Assembly (NCBI GenBank): GCA_020740485.1
Contig: DYMN01000006.1
Location: forward strand, 27,840-91,839
Length of the DNA: 64,000 nucleotides
Origin: Polaribacter sp.
GTDB taxonomy: Bacteria > Bacteroidota > Bacteroidia > Flavobacteriales > Flavobacteriaceae
Direction of reading: 5' to 3'
The notes under the pieces were generated by a model. The model was given only the letters and a program-made list of their open reading frames with translations, made no database searches and was not told the DNA's origin. The position numbers and the translations under genes are program-made. The first letter of the stretch is position 1, and every line of letters begins with the position of its first letter. Shown one piece after another: positions 45,647 to 54,829 of this stretch.

Positions 45647-45694
45647 GTGAAATTATCTCAACTACATCATCACCATTTTCATACTTGCGTTTAG
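45647..45694 (+). CDS. hisL: Histidine operon leader peptide
   Basis: A 15-codon ORF starting with GTG encodes MKLSQLHHHHFHTCV, with five His codons in six positions. It ends at TAG 45692. It lies about 150 bp upstream of hisG and just before an attenuator hairpin, the classic arrangement for ribosome-mediated control of his genes. It is too short for the ORF track. The start codon is uncertain, since GTG is the only candidate in frame. Confidence 0.85.
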   Translation: MKLSQLHHHHFHTCV

Positions 45695-45741
45695 GCGAGG
45701 AGGAAGTGATATGTAAAAATATATTAATAACCCGTCTGAAC
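45689..45741 (+). promoter_or_regulatory. Predicted antiterminator pairing of the his attenuator
   Basis: GTTTAGGCG (45689-45697, overlapping the leader stop codon) can pair with CGTCTGAAC (45733-45741): nine pairs, two of them G-U. This takes up the left arm of the terminator. A ribosome at the leader stop would cover the first strand and favour termination; a ribosome held at the His codons further upstream would leave more of it free. Confidence 0.6.
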
Positions 45742-45761
45742 TAAAATCAGACGGGTTTTTC
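45729..45761 (+). terminator. Attenuator terminator of the his operon
   Basis: AACCCGTCTGA / TCAGACGGGTT, 11 bp with a 7-nt loop and a T-run (TTTTTC), 38 nt upstream of hisG. Confidence 0.88.
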
Positions 45762-45798
45762 TTTGTACTGATTTTAGTTTGGTTTAAATTTAAAAATA

Positions 45799-46656
45799 AT
45801 GACTAAAATCAAAATTGCCATCCAAAAAAGTGGCAGATTAAGCGAAAAATCCATTGAATTACTGAATGAGTGTGGCATTAATTTTTCTAATTCTGACCGA
45901 AAATTAAAAGCCGAAGCCAAAAATTTTCCTGCCGAAATCCTGTTTTTAAGAGACGACGATATTCCGCAATATGTAGAGCGCGGTGTTGCGGATTTGGGTA
46001 TTATTGGGGAAAATGAAGTGTGGGAAAAAGATAAAAACGTAAACACAATCGATGCTTTGGGCTTTGCTAACTGCAGGCTCTCTCTCGCGATTCCGAAAGA
46101 TGAAAATTTTGATTCTATCGCTTACTTTCAAAACAAAAAGATAGCCACGAGCTATCCCAAAATTTTAGAGACTTATTTTAAGGAAAATAAAATCAAGGTA
46201 GAGATAGAAGAAATAGGCGGCAGTGTGGAAATTGCAACCAGCATAGGTTTAGCCGATGGTATTTTTGATATAGTGAGTACCGGAAGTACTTTGCTTACCA
46301 ACGGATTGAAAGAAGTGCAAGTAGTAAAAAAATGTCAAGCGGTACTGATTGCCAACAAATTTTTAAATTCGGAAAAAACCGACTTAGTCAATCAATTGTT
46401 GTTTAGATTCAAAACTGTTCGGGATGGCAAAGACCGTAAATACATTTTATTAAACGCTCCTAATACTGCCATTTCCGATATTGTAAAAATCCTACCGGGC
46501 ATGAAATCACCTACGGTTTTGCCATTAGTAGAAACGGGTTGGAGCAGCATACATTCTGTGGTCAAAGACAATGAATTTTGGGATATTGTAGATCAACTCA
46601 AGGCTTTGGGCGCCGAAGGTATTTTGGTAACGCCAATTGAAAAAATAGTTTTGTGA
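45799..46656 (+). CDS. hisG: ATP phosphoribosyltransferase, long form
   Basis: It condenses ATP with PRPP, the first and feedback-controlled step of histidine synthesis. The 285 residues include the C-terminal ACT-like regulatory domain, so HisZ is not needed. Motifs are KIAIQKSGRLSEKSIELL, DLGIIGENEVWE and the PRPP loop DIVSTGSTLLTNGL. It is the first structural gene after the attenuator. Confidence 0.97.
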   Translation: MTKIKIAIQKSGRLSEKSIELLNECGINFSNSDRKLKAEAKNFPAEILFLRDDDIPQYVERGVADLGIIGENEVWEKDKNVNTIDALGFANCRLSLAIPKDENFDSIAYFQNKKIATSYPKILETYFKENKIKVEIEEIGGSVEIATSIGLADGIFDIVSTGSTLLTNGLKEVQVVKKCQAVLIANKFLNSEKTDLVNQLLFRFKTVRDGKDRKYILLNAPNTAISDIVKILPGMKSPTVLPLVETGWSSIHSVVKDNEFWDIVDQLKALGAEGILVTPIEKIVL

Positions 46657-46695
46657 TGTTTGGCAAATCTTAAAAATTCAACAAAATTTAAACGT

Positions 46696-47994
46696 ATGAA
46701 AACCTATAAAAATCCGGATAAAACCTCTTGGGATCTTCTATGTAAAAGACCTCAATTAAAAAGTGATGACTTAACACAATTAGTTCAAACGGTTTTTACC
46801 CAAGTAAAAAAGGAAGGAGATAAAGCCCTCATTCGTTTTACTGAGCAATTTGACCGCGTAAAGCTAACTGCGTTGAAAGTTACAGAAGACGACTTAAATT
46901 CATCAGTTGCTTTTATTCCCGATAATCTCAAAGATGCGATTTTAACCGCTAAGACCAACATTGAGAAATTTCATAAAAATCAGTGGCAAGCAACTGAAAT
47001 TATAGAAACATCAATAGGCGTGAAATGTTGGAGGGAAAATAGGGCGATTGAAAAAGTGGGCATTTACATTCCCGGAGGTTCTGCTCCACTTTTTTCTACT
47101 ATCTTAATGTTGGGAATTCCGGCAAAAATAGCCGGTTGCGAAGAAATTGTGCTCTGTACACCACCCAATGCTTCCGGTGATATTGATCCGGTGATAAAAT
47201 ATGTAGCCCATTTGATAGGAATAACACAAGTATTCAAAGTAGGCGGCATTCAAGCCATAGCTGCTATGACATTCGGAACAGAGCTTATTCCTAAAGTCGA
47301 TAAAATTTTCGGTCCCGGCAATCAGTACGTTACTGCAGCTAAACAGTTTGCGTTGCAATACGGTGTAGCCATAGACCTACCGGCGGGACCCAGTGAGGTA
47401 TTGATCATTGCCGACCAAAATGCCAACCCTGTTTTTGTAGCAGCTGATTTGTTAGCCCAAGCTGAACACGGTGCGGACAGTCAGAGTATTTTACTTTCAA
47501 ACAGCTTAACTTTATTAGAACAAGTTGAAGAAGAAATAAAAAAACAAATTGTATCTTTATCACGCAAAGACATCCTCTCTAAGAGTTTGCAAAACTGCCG
47601 GCTTATCTATTTTGAATCACTATCCACTGGTTTTGAATTTAGTAATTCCTATGCTCCTGAACATTTGATTTTATCCATTGAAAATTTTGAAAAATATCTT
47701 TCTATAATAACCAATACCGGTTCTGTTTTTCTGGGAGCTTATACTCCGGAAAGTGCAGGCGATTACTTGTCCGGTACCAATCACACTTTGCCTACCAATG
47801 GTTATGCCCGTAATTATAGTGGTGTGTCTCTAGATAGTTTTGTAAAAAAAATTACCTTTCAAAATATTTCAAAGGAAGGTCTTATGAATATTGGAAATAA
47901 AATTGAAATAATGGCTGCCACTGAACAATTGACAGCGCACCAAATGTCAGTTACTTATCGTTTAAATTATCTTAAGAAAAATGTCAATCCATAA
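46696..47994 (+). CDS. hisD: Histidinol dehydrogenase
   Basis: It oxidises histidinol to histidine in two NAD+ steps. Zinc and catalytic residues lie in QAEHGADSQSIL and APEHLIL, with the signature VDKIFGPGNQYVTAAK and DLPAGPSEVLI. I chose ATG 46696 (MKTYKNPDKTSW) because the upstream GTG/TTG extension is not family-like. The length from there is 432 residues. hisC overlaps its end by 14 bp. Confidence 0.97.
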   Translation: MKTYKNPDKTSWDLLCKRPQLKSDDLTQLVQTVFTQVKKEGDKALIRFTEQFDRVKLTALKVTEDDLNSSVAFIPDNLKDAILTAKTNIEKFHKNQWQATEIIETSIGVKCWRENRAIEKVGIYIPGGSAPLFSTILMLGIPAKIAGCEEIVLCTPPNASGDIDPVIKYVAHLIGITQVFKVGGIQAIAAMTFGTELIPKVDKIFGPGNQYVTAAKQFALQYGVAIDLPAGPSEVLIIADQNANPVFVAADLLAQAEHGADSQSILLSNSLTLLEQVEEEIKKQIVSLSRKDILSKSLQNCRLIYFESLSTGFEFSNSYAPEHLILSIENFEKYLSIITNTGSVFLGAYTPESAGDYLSGTNHTLPTNGYARNYSGVSLDSFVKKITFQNISKEGLMNIGNKIEIMAATEQLTAHQMSVTYRLNYLKKNVNP

Positions 47995-49015
47995 TTTAGT
48001 AAGAAAAAATATCCTCGAAATGCAATCGTATGCGTCAGCACGTAAAGAATTTGACGGGTCCGATGCCATATTCTTAGATGCCAATGAAAATCCCTTTGGC
48101 ATCTACAATCGTTATCCCGATCCATTTCAGATACCATTGAAACAAACGCTATCTGAGCTAAAAAACATCCCGATAGAACATATTTTTTTGGGTAATGGCA
48201 GCGACGAAATTCTCGATTTAATCGTGCGGGTTTTTTGCGAACCGCATCAAGATCAAATTATACAATGTCCGCCTACTTTTGGCATGTATGAAGTAGTGGC
48301 AGCACTCAATGCAGTGCCTTTGGTAAACATTCCACTCACCGAGTCTTTTCAATTGGATGTTGACCGAATTTTAGCCAACATCACTGAGCATAGTAAAATG
48401 ATTTTTTTATGTTCTCCCAACAATCCTTCCGGAAATGTGTTATTGGATATTCCTATAATATTGCAAAAATTCAAGGGAATAGTAATAGTAGACGAAGCTT
48501 ATATCGATTTTAGTGCGCAACCTTCTTTACTTTCCGAACTGAAAAACTACCCTAATCTGATTATCGTGCAAACCTTGAGTAAAGCTTGGGGTGCTGCCGG
48601 CTTGAGATTGGGAATGGCTTTTGCTTCGCCTGAGATAATCGCACTGCTCAACAAGGTAAAATATCCTTATAACATCAGTGCCGCCAATCAAAAAGCAGCC
48701 TTAGATATATTACAAAATAAAGTAGTTTTTCAAAATGATGTTGCAGTCCTCCTCGAGCAAAGAGATCGCGTAATTGAGAAACTAAACCAATTTCCTTTTA
48801 TAGTAAAAATCTATCCCACCGACGCTAACTTTGTCCTTGTGAAAGTAGAAAACGCAACCCAATTATACCAATTTCTCAAAGATCGAAATGTAATTGTGAG
48901 AAACAGAAGTAAGGCAGTAACCAATACTTTGAGAATAACCATAGGAAGCGAAGCCGAAAATACAGCACTGATAGAAAGTTTAGAACAATACAACCTAATA
49001 AAAACCACTCACTGA
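47981..49015 (+). CDS. hisC: Histidinol-phosphate aminotransferase
   Basis: A PLP aminotransferase of 344 residues making histidinol phosphate from imidazole acetol phosphate. PLP-lysine is in [34 protein letters not shown] and the C-terminal [19 protein letters not shown] are family motifs. The stop overlaps the hisB start by one base (tgATG). Confidence 0.96.
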   Translation: MSIHNLVRKNILEMQSYASARKEFDGSDAIFLDANENPFGIYNRYPDPFQIPLKQTLSELKNIPIEHIFLGNGSDEILDLIVRVFCEPHQDQIIQCPPTFGMYEVVAALNAVPLVNIPLTESFQLDVDRILANITEHSKMIFLCSPNNPSGNVLLDIPIILQKFKGIVIVDEAYIDFSAQPSLLSELKNYPNLIIVQTLSKAWGAAGLRLGMAFASPEIIALLNKVKYPYNISAANQKAALDILQNKVVFQNDVAVLLEQRDRVIEKLNQFPFIVKIYPTDANFVLVKVENATQLYQFLKDRNVIVRNRSKAVTNTLRITIGSEAENTALIESLEQYNLIKTTH

Positions 49016-50106
49016 TGAAAAAAGTATTATTTATTGACAGAGACGGTACCTTAATCCTAGAACCTCCAATTGATTTTCAAGTGGACAGCTTAGAAAAACT
49101 CGAATTTTATCCGGAAGTTTTTCAATTTCTTTCCCGTATATACAAAGAATTAGATTTTGAATTGGTCATGGTTTCCAATCAAGACGGATTGGGCACGGCG
49201 AGTTATCCTGAATCCGCTTTTGAATTAGTTCAAAACAAAGTAATCAAAGCCTTTGAAAACGAAGGAATATTTTTCTCAGAAGTCTTGATAGACCGTTCAT
49301 TTGAATATGAAAATCTTCCCACGCGCAAGCCCGGAATCGGGATGCTGAAAGGCTATCTCAACGGAATGTATGATCTTGAAAACTCCTATGTGATCGGCGA
49401 TAGAAAAACCGATGTCCTATTAGCACAAAACTTGGGTTGCAAGGCTATTTATCTCAATCAAATTCCCTTTGAAGACGCATTCACTACTACAAAGTGGTCG
49501 GAAATTTATCAATTTTTAAAACAAAAGCCCAGAACCGCTTCCGTAAGCCGAAAGACCAAAGAAACGGATATTCACATAGCACTCAATTTAGACGGTAGCG
49601 GACAGGCCCAAATCGACACAGGTATTAGTTTTTTTGACCATATGTTAGAACAAATCGCCAAACACGGACAATTGGATTTGAGCATCGATGTAAAAGGCGA
49701 CTTAGAAGTTGATGAACATCACAGCATTGAAGATACCGCCCTTGTGCTGGGACAGTGTTTTCGCGAAGCCTTAGGGAGTAAAAAAGGAATAGAACGTTAT
49801 GGCTTTTTATTACCTATGGACGATTGTTTGGCACAAGTGGCTCTAGATTTTGGTGGGAGACCTTGGTTAGAGTGGCAAGTCCACTTCAAGAGAGAAAAAA
49901 TTGGAGCTATGCCCACAGAGCTATTTAAACACTTTTTTAAATCGTTTACCGATACGGCAAAATGCAATTTAAACATCAAGGCAGAAGGCGAGAATGAACA
50001 TCACAAAGCGGAAGCTATATTCAAAGCCTTCGCTAAAGCAATAAAAATGGCTGTCCAAGTTTCAGATAAAAATTTCGGCGTTCAAAGCACAAAAGGGATG
50101 TTATAA
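49015..50106 (+). CDS. hisB: Bifunctional histidinol-phosphatase / imidazoleglycerol-phosphate dehydratase
   Basis: The N-terminal HAD phosphatase (1 to about 165; [33 protein letters not shown]) dephosphorylates histidinol phosphate. The C-terminal dehydratase (about 180-363) has the metal motifs [11 protein letters not shown] and [12 protein letters not shown]. At 363 residues it is the fused form known from enterobacteria and Bacteroidota. A 127-bp gap with a short interspersed element separates it from hisH. Confidence 0.97.
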   Translation: MKKVLFIDRDGTLILEPPIDFQVDSLEKLEFYPEVFQFLSRIYKELDFELVMVSNQDGLGTASYPESAFELVQNKVIKAFENEGIFFSEVLIDRSFEYENLPTRKPGIGMLKGYLNGMYDLENSYVIGDRKTDVLLAQNLGCKAIYLNQIPFEDAFTTTKWSEIYQFLKQKPRTASVSRKTKETDIHIALNLDGSGQAQIDTGISFFDHMLEQIAKHGQLDLSIDVKGDLEVDEHHSIEDTALVLGQCFREALGSKKGIERYGFLLPMDDCLAQVALDFGGRPWLEWQVHFKREKIGAMPTELFKHFFKSFTDTAKCNLNIKAEGENEHHKAEAIFKAFAKAIKMAVQVSDKNFGVQSTKGML

Positions 50107-50128
50107 AAAAGTATTCAAGGTAAAAAAT

Positions 50129-50207
50129 GTAAATCGTGGTTTCAATACTCTATTTTTTAAGCACTTCGACAATTCAACAAACTCAGTACAGGCAAGCTCA
50201 ACCACCT
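50129..50207 (+). repeat. Short interspersed element between hisB and hisH
   Basis: Its ends GTAAATCGTGGTTT and CAGGCAAGCTCAACCACCT are identical to those of the element between thrA and thrB, but it is shorter (79 against 120 bp). The interior contains CACTTCGACAATTCAACAAACTCAGTAC, a degenerate form of the flavobacterial repeat. Confidence 0.7.
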
Positions 50208-50233
50208 AATTATAATCGTAAATCTAAAAAAAT

Positions 50234-50815
50234 ATGGTCGCAATTTTAAAATACAATGCCGGTAATATCACTTCGGTGCGTTATGCCCTTCAAAGATTGG
50301 GTTTTGACAGTATCATTACCGATGAACCTGAACATTTGGCAAGCGCCTCGCACGTTATTTTTCCCGGTGTGGGCGAAGCCGGTTCGGCGATGTCCTATCT
50401 GAAAGAACGAAAATTGGATGAAGTCATCAAAAACCTAAAACAGCCCGTGCTGGGTATTTGTTTGGGCTTACAATTACTGTGCACCCATTCGGAAGAAGCT
50501 GACACAATAGGCCTTAGTGTTTTTCCAACTATAGTTCGAAAGTTTCCTGATACAGACCTCGTGCCGCATATGGGATGGAATAATCTCACTGCTATTCACG
50601 GAAGTCTCTTAGAAGGCATTACCACCGCAGACAACTTTTATTTTGTACACAGCTTCTACGCTGAACCTTGCGAAAACACAGTAGGGTTTTGTGAATACAT
50701 TTTGCCATTCAGTGCCGTGTTGCAAAAAGATAATTTTTTTGCTACCCAATTTCACCCTGAAAAATCAGGAAGTGTGGGTGAAAAAATCCTTCTCAATTTT
50801 TTAAAAAATTCCTGA
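50234..50815 (+). CDS. hisH: Imidazole glycerol phosphate synthase, glutaminase subunit
   Basis: It supplies ammonia from glutamine to HisF. A class I amidotransferase of 193 residues: nucleophile Cys in GICLGLQLLC, and His-Glu in QFHPEKSG. The N-terminal YNAGNITSVRYALQRLG and VPHMGWNNL are typical. It starts at ATG 50234. Confidence 0.96.
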   Translation: MVAILKYNAGNITSVRYALQRLGFDSIITDEPEHLASASHVIFPGVGEAGSAMSYLKERKLDEVIKNLKQPVLGICLGLQLLCTHSEEADTIGLSVFPTIVRKFPDTDLVPHMGWNNLTAIHGSLLEGITTADNFYFVHSFYAEPCENTVGFCEYILPFSAVLQKDNFFATQFHPEKSGSVGEKILLNFLKNS

Positions 50816-50855
50816 TTTATAACAAAAGTATTTTACTAAAAAAACAAGAAATAAA

Positions 50856-51584
50856 ATGAATTTTAACATCATACCGGCTATTGATATCATTGAAGGAAAA
50901 TGCGTGCGGCTTACTAAGGGCGATTATTCCACCCGCAAGGTTTATTATGAAAACCCATTAGATGTGGCATTGAGTTTTCAAGAATATGGATTTAAAAGAT
51001 TGCATATTGTAGATTTAGACGGAGCGAAAGCTAAACACCTTGTAAACTATAAAGTAGTGGAACAAATTGCATCAAGAACCCATTTTGAAATGGAATTGGG
51101 TGGTGGCATTAAAACCAATGAAGATGTAAAAATCGCCTTTTTATCCGGTGTACATAAAATCATTGTCGGAAGTATTGCCGCAACAAACCCCGAGACTGTT
51201 GCACTTTGGTTAGCTGCTTATGGAAGCAACAAAATCATTTTAGGCGCTGATGTGCAAAACCGTAAAATAGCCATTCACGGTTGGGAAGAACTCACCGCTC
51301 TCGATCTCATTTCATTTGTGCAGTCTTATCAAAACAAGGGAATAAAAGAAGTGATTTGTACTGATATCAGTAAGGACGGGATGTTACAAGGACCGGCTTT
51401 TGCATTGTATGAAGAAATATTGACTCAAACCCAGGTACAATTGATAGCCAGCGGTGGAGTTTCAAGTATTGAAGATATTGAAAAATTAGAAAAAATGGGT
51501 TGTAGCAGTGTCATAGTAGGAAAAGCCATTTACGAAAACAAAATCAGTTTAAAAGACCTTAAAGCCTTCCAAGAAAAATGTTAA
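50856..51584 (+). CDS. hisA: ProFAR isomerase
   Basis: A (beta/alpha)8 isomerase of 242 residues that opens the ribose ring of ProFAR. It begins NIIPAIDIIEGKCVRLTKGDY, has the catalytic Asp in the first strand and the second in CTDISKDGMLQG, and the phosphate loops ELGGGIKT and IASGGVSS. It overlaps hisF by 7 bp. Confidence 0.96.
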   Translation: MNFNIIPAIDIIEGKCVRLTKGDYSTRKVYYENPLDVALSFQEYGFKRLHIVDLDGAKAKHLVNYKVVEQIASRTHFEMELGGGIKTNEDVKIAFLSGVHKIIVGSIAATNPETVALWLAAYGSNKIILGADVQNRKIAIHGWEELTALDLISFVQSYQNKGIKEVICTDISKDGMLQGPAFALYEEILTQTQVQLIASGGVSSIEDIEKLEKMGCSSVIVGKAIYENKISLKDLKAFQEKC

Positions 51585-52330
51585 AAAAAAGAATTATTCC
51601 CTGTCTCGATATTAAAGATGGGAGAACCGTAAAAGGAGTCAATTTTATTAATTTAAGAGATGCCGGGGACCCGATAGCATTGGCTAAATATTACTCGCAA
51701 CAAGGCGCTGATGAACTTGTTTTTTTAGACATCACTGCCAGCCACGAAAACCGCAAAACCTTACTTCACCTTGTAACGCAAATAGCCCAAAACATTAACA
51801 TTCCCTTTGCTGTGGGCGGGGGTATTACCAGTGTAGAAGATGCGCAAAGAGTAATCCAAGCCGGTGCTGACAAAGTGAGCATCAACTCGGCTGCCGTTAA
51901 AAATCCGAAATTAATCAAAGAAATAGCGGATGTATTGGGTAGTCAAAGCGTGATCGTAGCGATTGACATTAAGCAAGTAGAAAATCAATGGACGGTTTAT
52001 ATCAACGGAGGCAGAGTAGCAACCCATAAAGAAGCCGTGCATTGGGCACGAGAAGCGGAACAATTAGGAGCCGGAGAAATATTGCTCACTTCTATGAACC
52101 ACGACGGGTCAAAAAGCGGATTTGCTTATGATATTACAAACCTAATAGCACAAGCGGTTAATATTCCGGTCATTGCTTCAGGCGGAGCAGGCACGTATCA
52201 ACATTTTTCCAAATTATTTACAAATTCCAAAATAAGTGCAGCATTGGCAGCCGGAATTTTTCACGACAACGAAATACAGCTAACCGAACTTAAAAATTAT
52301 CTCCAACAAAATAATATTCCAATAAGATAA
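51578..52330 (+). CDS. hisF: Imidazole glycerol phosphate synthase, cyclase subunit
   Basis: It uses ammonia from HisH to form imidazole glycerol phosphate and AICAR. A (beta/alpha)8 protein of 250 residues with KKRIIPCLDIKDGRTVKGVNF, the catalytic Asp in LTSMNHDGSKSGF and the phosphate loops VGGGITSV and ASGGAGTY. Its start lies inside the hisA end, so translation is coupled. Confidence 0.97.
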   Translation: MLKKRIIPCLDIKDGRTVKGVNFINLRDAGDPIALAKYYSQQGADELVFLDITASHENRKTLLHLVTQIAQNINIPFAVGGGITSVEDAQRVIQAGADKVSINSAAVKNPKLIKEIADVLGSQSVIVAIDIKQVENQWTVYINGGRVATHKEAVHWAREAEQLGAGEILLTSMNHDGSKSGFAYDITNLIAQAVNIPVIASGGAGTYQHFSKLFTNSKISAALAAGIFHDNEIQLTELKNYLQQNNIPIR

Positions 52331-52342
52331 CAATTTAAAAAA

Positions 52343-52936
52343 ATGGTAAAACTCGATTTTAACAAAAACAAAGACGGTCTAATTCCCGTCATTATCCAAG
52401 ACTACTACACCCTTCAGATTTTGATGTTGGGCTACATGAACGAAGAAGCATATCAAAAAACACTTGCAGAAAAAAGAGTGACGTTTTATTCTCGCAGCCG
52501 TCAAAAACTTTGGTTAAAAGGAGAAACTTCGGGGAACTTTCTCATTGTGAAAGAAATGATTAGTGACTGCGATGACGATAGTTTATTGATTAAAGCGGAA
52601 GCCATGGGACCTACTTGTCACTTGGGAAATACTTCGTGTTTTGACAAAAAAGAAGACAAAGGATTTTTGTATAAATTAGAAAAAATTATTAGACAACGCA
52701 TCGACGACAAAGTAGCAGAATCGTACACTAACAAACTCTTCAACAAAGGAATCAATAAAGTAGCCCAAAAAGTGGGAGAAGAAGCTGTGGAGCTGATTAT
52801 TGAAGCCAAAGATGACAATACGGACTTGTTTAAAAACGAAGCAGCAGATTTACTGTATCATTTTCTTATTCTATTGCGTGCCAAAAATTTAGAATTAGCC
52901 GACATCGAGGCTGTTTTGGAAACAAGAATGAAATAA
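52343..52936 (+). CDS. hisIE: Bifunctional PR-AMP cyclohydrolase / PR-ATP pyrophosphatase
   Basis: It catalyses steps two and three of the pathway. The N-terminal HisI domain (about 1-100) has TFYSRSRQKLWLKGETSGN, the metal-binding DCDDDSLL and CHLGNTSC. The C-terminal HisE domain has KVGEEAVELIIEAK and AADLLYHFLILL. The 197 residues are a complete fusion. It is the last gene of the his operon, 12 bp after hisF. No clear terminator was found directly after it. Confidence 0.97.
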   Translation: MVKLDFNKNKDGLIPVIIQDYYTLQILMLGYMNEEAYQKTLAEKRVTFYSRSRQKLWLKGETSGNFLIVKEMISDCDDDSLLIKAEAMGPTCHLGNTSCFDKKEDKGFLYKLEKIIRQRIDDKVAESYTNKLFNKGINKVAQKVGEEAVELIIEAKDDNTDLFKNEAADLLYHFLILLRAKNLELADIEAVLETRMK

Positions 52937-53025
52937 GTTATAAACCAAAAAGGTGGTTTTTATAACTGAATCATTTGATGAAGGTGGATTAGCTGTAAAT
53001 TTTAAAAAGTTAAACAAACTTTGTT

Positions 53026-53033
53026 TACTTTTG
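53026..53033 (+). promoter_or_regulatory. panB promoter -7 box
   Basis: TACTTTTG (TAnnTTTG), 23 nt before ATG 53057. It supports this start over the upstream one in the track. Confidence 0.55.
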
Positions 53034-53056
53034 TTTTTATTTTAAATTTTACAACC

Positions 53057-53875
53057 ATGTCAGCCATCAGCAAAGAATACAAAAGAGTGACCGTAAAATC
53101 ACTTGTAGAAATGAAAGCCAACAAGGAAAAAATTGCCATGCTTACGGCTTATGATTACACGATGGCTAAAATCGTAGATCATTCTGGAATAGATGTCATA
53201 TTAGTTGGCGACTCTGCTTCAAATGTTATGGCAGGTCACGAAACCACACTACCGATAACTTTAGATCAGATGATTTATCATGCGAGTTCAGTAATCAGAG
53301 GTGTAGAAAGAGCGTTAGTTGTAGTCGATTTGCCTTTTGGTTCTTATCAAGGGAACTCTCGCGTGGCTTTGGAAGCTTCTATCCGGATTATGAAAGAATC
53401 TGGCGCACATGCCGTAAAAATGGAAGGCGGGAGTGAAATACAGGAATCGGTGACGCGTATTCTTTCTGCGGGAATTCCCGTAATGGCGCATTTGGGTTTA
53501 ACCCCTCAATCCATCTATAAATTCGGGACTTATACCGTGCGTGCCAAAGAAAAAGAAGAAGCCGAAAAACTGAAACAAGATGCTAAACTACTACAAGAAT
53601 TGGGTTGTTTCGCCTTGGTTTTAGAAAAAGTTCCTGCCAAATTAGCCGAAGAAGTTGCTAAAAACTTGAGTATTCCGGTCATTGGAATCGGTGCCGGTGG
53701 CGGTGTAGACGGACAAGTATTGGTAACCCACGATATGCTGGGAATGACCCACGAATTCAGCCCTCGATTTTTGAGACGCTACTTGGATTTGTTTGATGCG
53801 ATGAATCAAGCATTTTCTAAATATATTGAAGATGTGAAAAAAGGAGATTTCCCAAGTAAGGAAGAGCAGTATTAA
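53057..53875 (+). CDS. panB: 3-methyl-2-oxobutanoate hydroxymethyltransferase
   Basis: It transfers a hydroxymethyl group to alpha-ketoisovalerate, the first step to pantothenate and CoA. The 272 residues from ATG 53057 ([13 protein letters not shown]) have [51 protein letters not shown] and [14 protein letters not shown]. panC and panD are not nearby. Confidence 0.96.
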   Translation: MSAISKEYKRVTVKSLVEMKANKEKIAMLTAYDYTMAKIVDHSGIDVILVGDSASNVMAGHETTLPITLDQMIYHASSVIRGVERALVVVDLPFGSYQGNSRVALEASIRIMKESGAHAVKMEGGSEIQESVTRILSAGIPVMAHLGLTPQSIYKFGTYTVRAKEKEEAEKLKQDAKLLQELGCFALVLEKVPAKLAEEVAKNLSIPVIGIGAGGGVDGQVLVTHDMLGMTHEFSPRFLRRYLDLFDAMNQAFSKYIEDVKKGDFPSKEEQY

Positions 53876-53929
53876 GGAAGTCATTTTTCACAAAACTTTA
53901 ATTTTTTATTATCATTTTATTAGGAAGGT

Positions 53930-53978
53930 AAGGTCTTAGTTTTGAATCTGTTTACAGTTTCAAAACAAAACTAACCTT
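53930..53978 (+). repeat. Imperfect inverted repeat upstream of the 53983 gene
   Basis: AAGGTCTTAGTTTT ... AAAACTAACCTT gives an imperfect stem whose right arm ends 5 nt before the next start codon. It could form in the leader mRNA or be a weak terminator. Confidence 0.35.
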
Positions 53979-53982
53979 TTAT

Positions 53983-54708
53983 ATGAAGGGAAAATTACTT
54001 TTACTCTTTCTGCTTACAACCCTAACCCATTTTGGGCAATCCAATATAACCGGAACTGTATTGAATAGCGATGATTTAACCACGCTTCATGGAATTAAAA
54101 TCATCAATCTTAACAGTAAGCAGTTTTGTTATTCTAACGAATACGGTGGGTTTAGTGTCAAAGGGGTTGCGAACGATACCCTATCGTTTGAATCAACCTT
54201 TTTTAATCCTTTACAAGTTGTGGTAACTCAATATTTGATAGATAAAAAGGATAACAAATTTGAAATGAAAGAAACTGTTTTTGATCTTGCCGAAGTAAAT
54301 TTAATAAAGTTTAATAAAGAAGTATTTAATTTAAAATTGAATGAAGAAATTCAAAACGACATTAAAAATAGACCCTATTTATACTATCCGAAACCTGAAC
54401 TAAGTTTTAACATCGCTGGAGTTATTGGATTTGTAATCAAACCTTTGATGAAAAAAGAAATTGTTGACAATCGGGTTACTTTAAGTTATGAATTTTTTGA
54501 AAGCCTTTTTGAAAATAATCCCTTATTTAACGATGTTTTTTTAACACAACGATTAGGATTAAATTGGGAAGAAAAATCTTTGTTTTTTGAGTTTTGCTCT
54601 TTTCAAAATTTAAAAGTTTCCAAAGAAACCTCGACCGATAATTTTCAATTGATGGATATGCTCATTAAACAAAGTGAAATTTTCAAAAAAAGGAAAACTG
54701 AAAATTGA
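53983..54708 (+). CDS. Exported carboxypeptidase-regulatory-like domain protein
   Basis: 241 residues with signal peptide MKGKLLLLFLLTTLTHFGQS. Residues about 20-100 are a CarboxypepD_reg-like beta-sandwich (NITGTVLNSDDLTTLHGIKI; NEYGGFSVKGVANDTL), a module found at the start of many TonB-dependent receptors and surface proteins in Bacteroidota. The rest is charged and alpha-helical, with no recognised domain and no barrel. Function unknown. It precedes the DUF5686 gene. Confidence 0.78.
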   Translation: MKGKLLLLFLLTTLTHFGQSNITGTVLNSDDLTTLHGIKIINLNSKQFCYSNEYGGFSVKGVANDTLSFESTFFNPLQVVVTQYLIDKKDNKFEMKETVFDLAEVNLIKFNKEVFNLKLNEEIQNDIKNRPYLYYPKPELSFNIAGVIGFVIKPLMKKEIVDNRVTLSYEFFESLFENNPLFNDVFLTQRLGLNWEEKSLFFEFCSFQNLKVSKETSTDNFQLMDMLIKQSEIFKKRKTEN

Positions 54709-54829
54709 ACAAACCTATTGTTATATGTTCGCCTAAAATTTATATATATTTGTTTGTGATTAAAAATAACTCGATATTAATGTAAAACGGACTTCAAATA
54801 TACAAGTCGATTGAAACTAAAATAAACTC

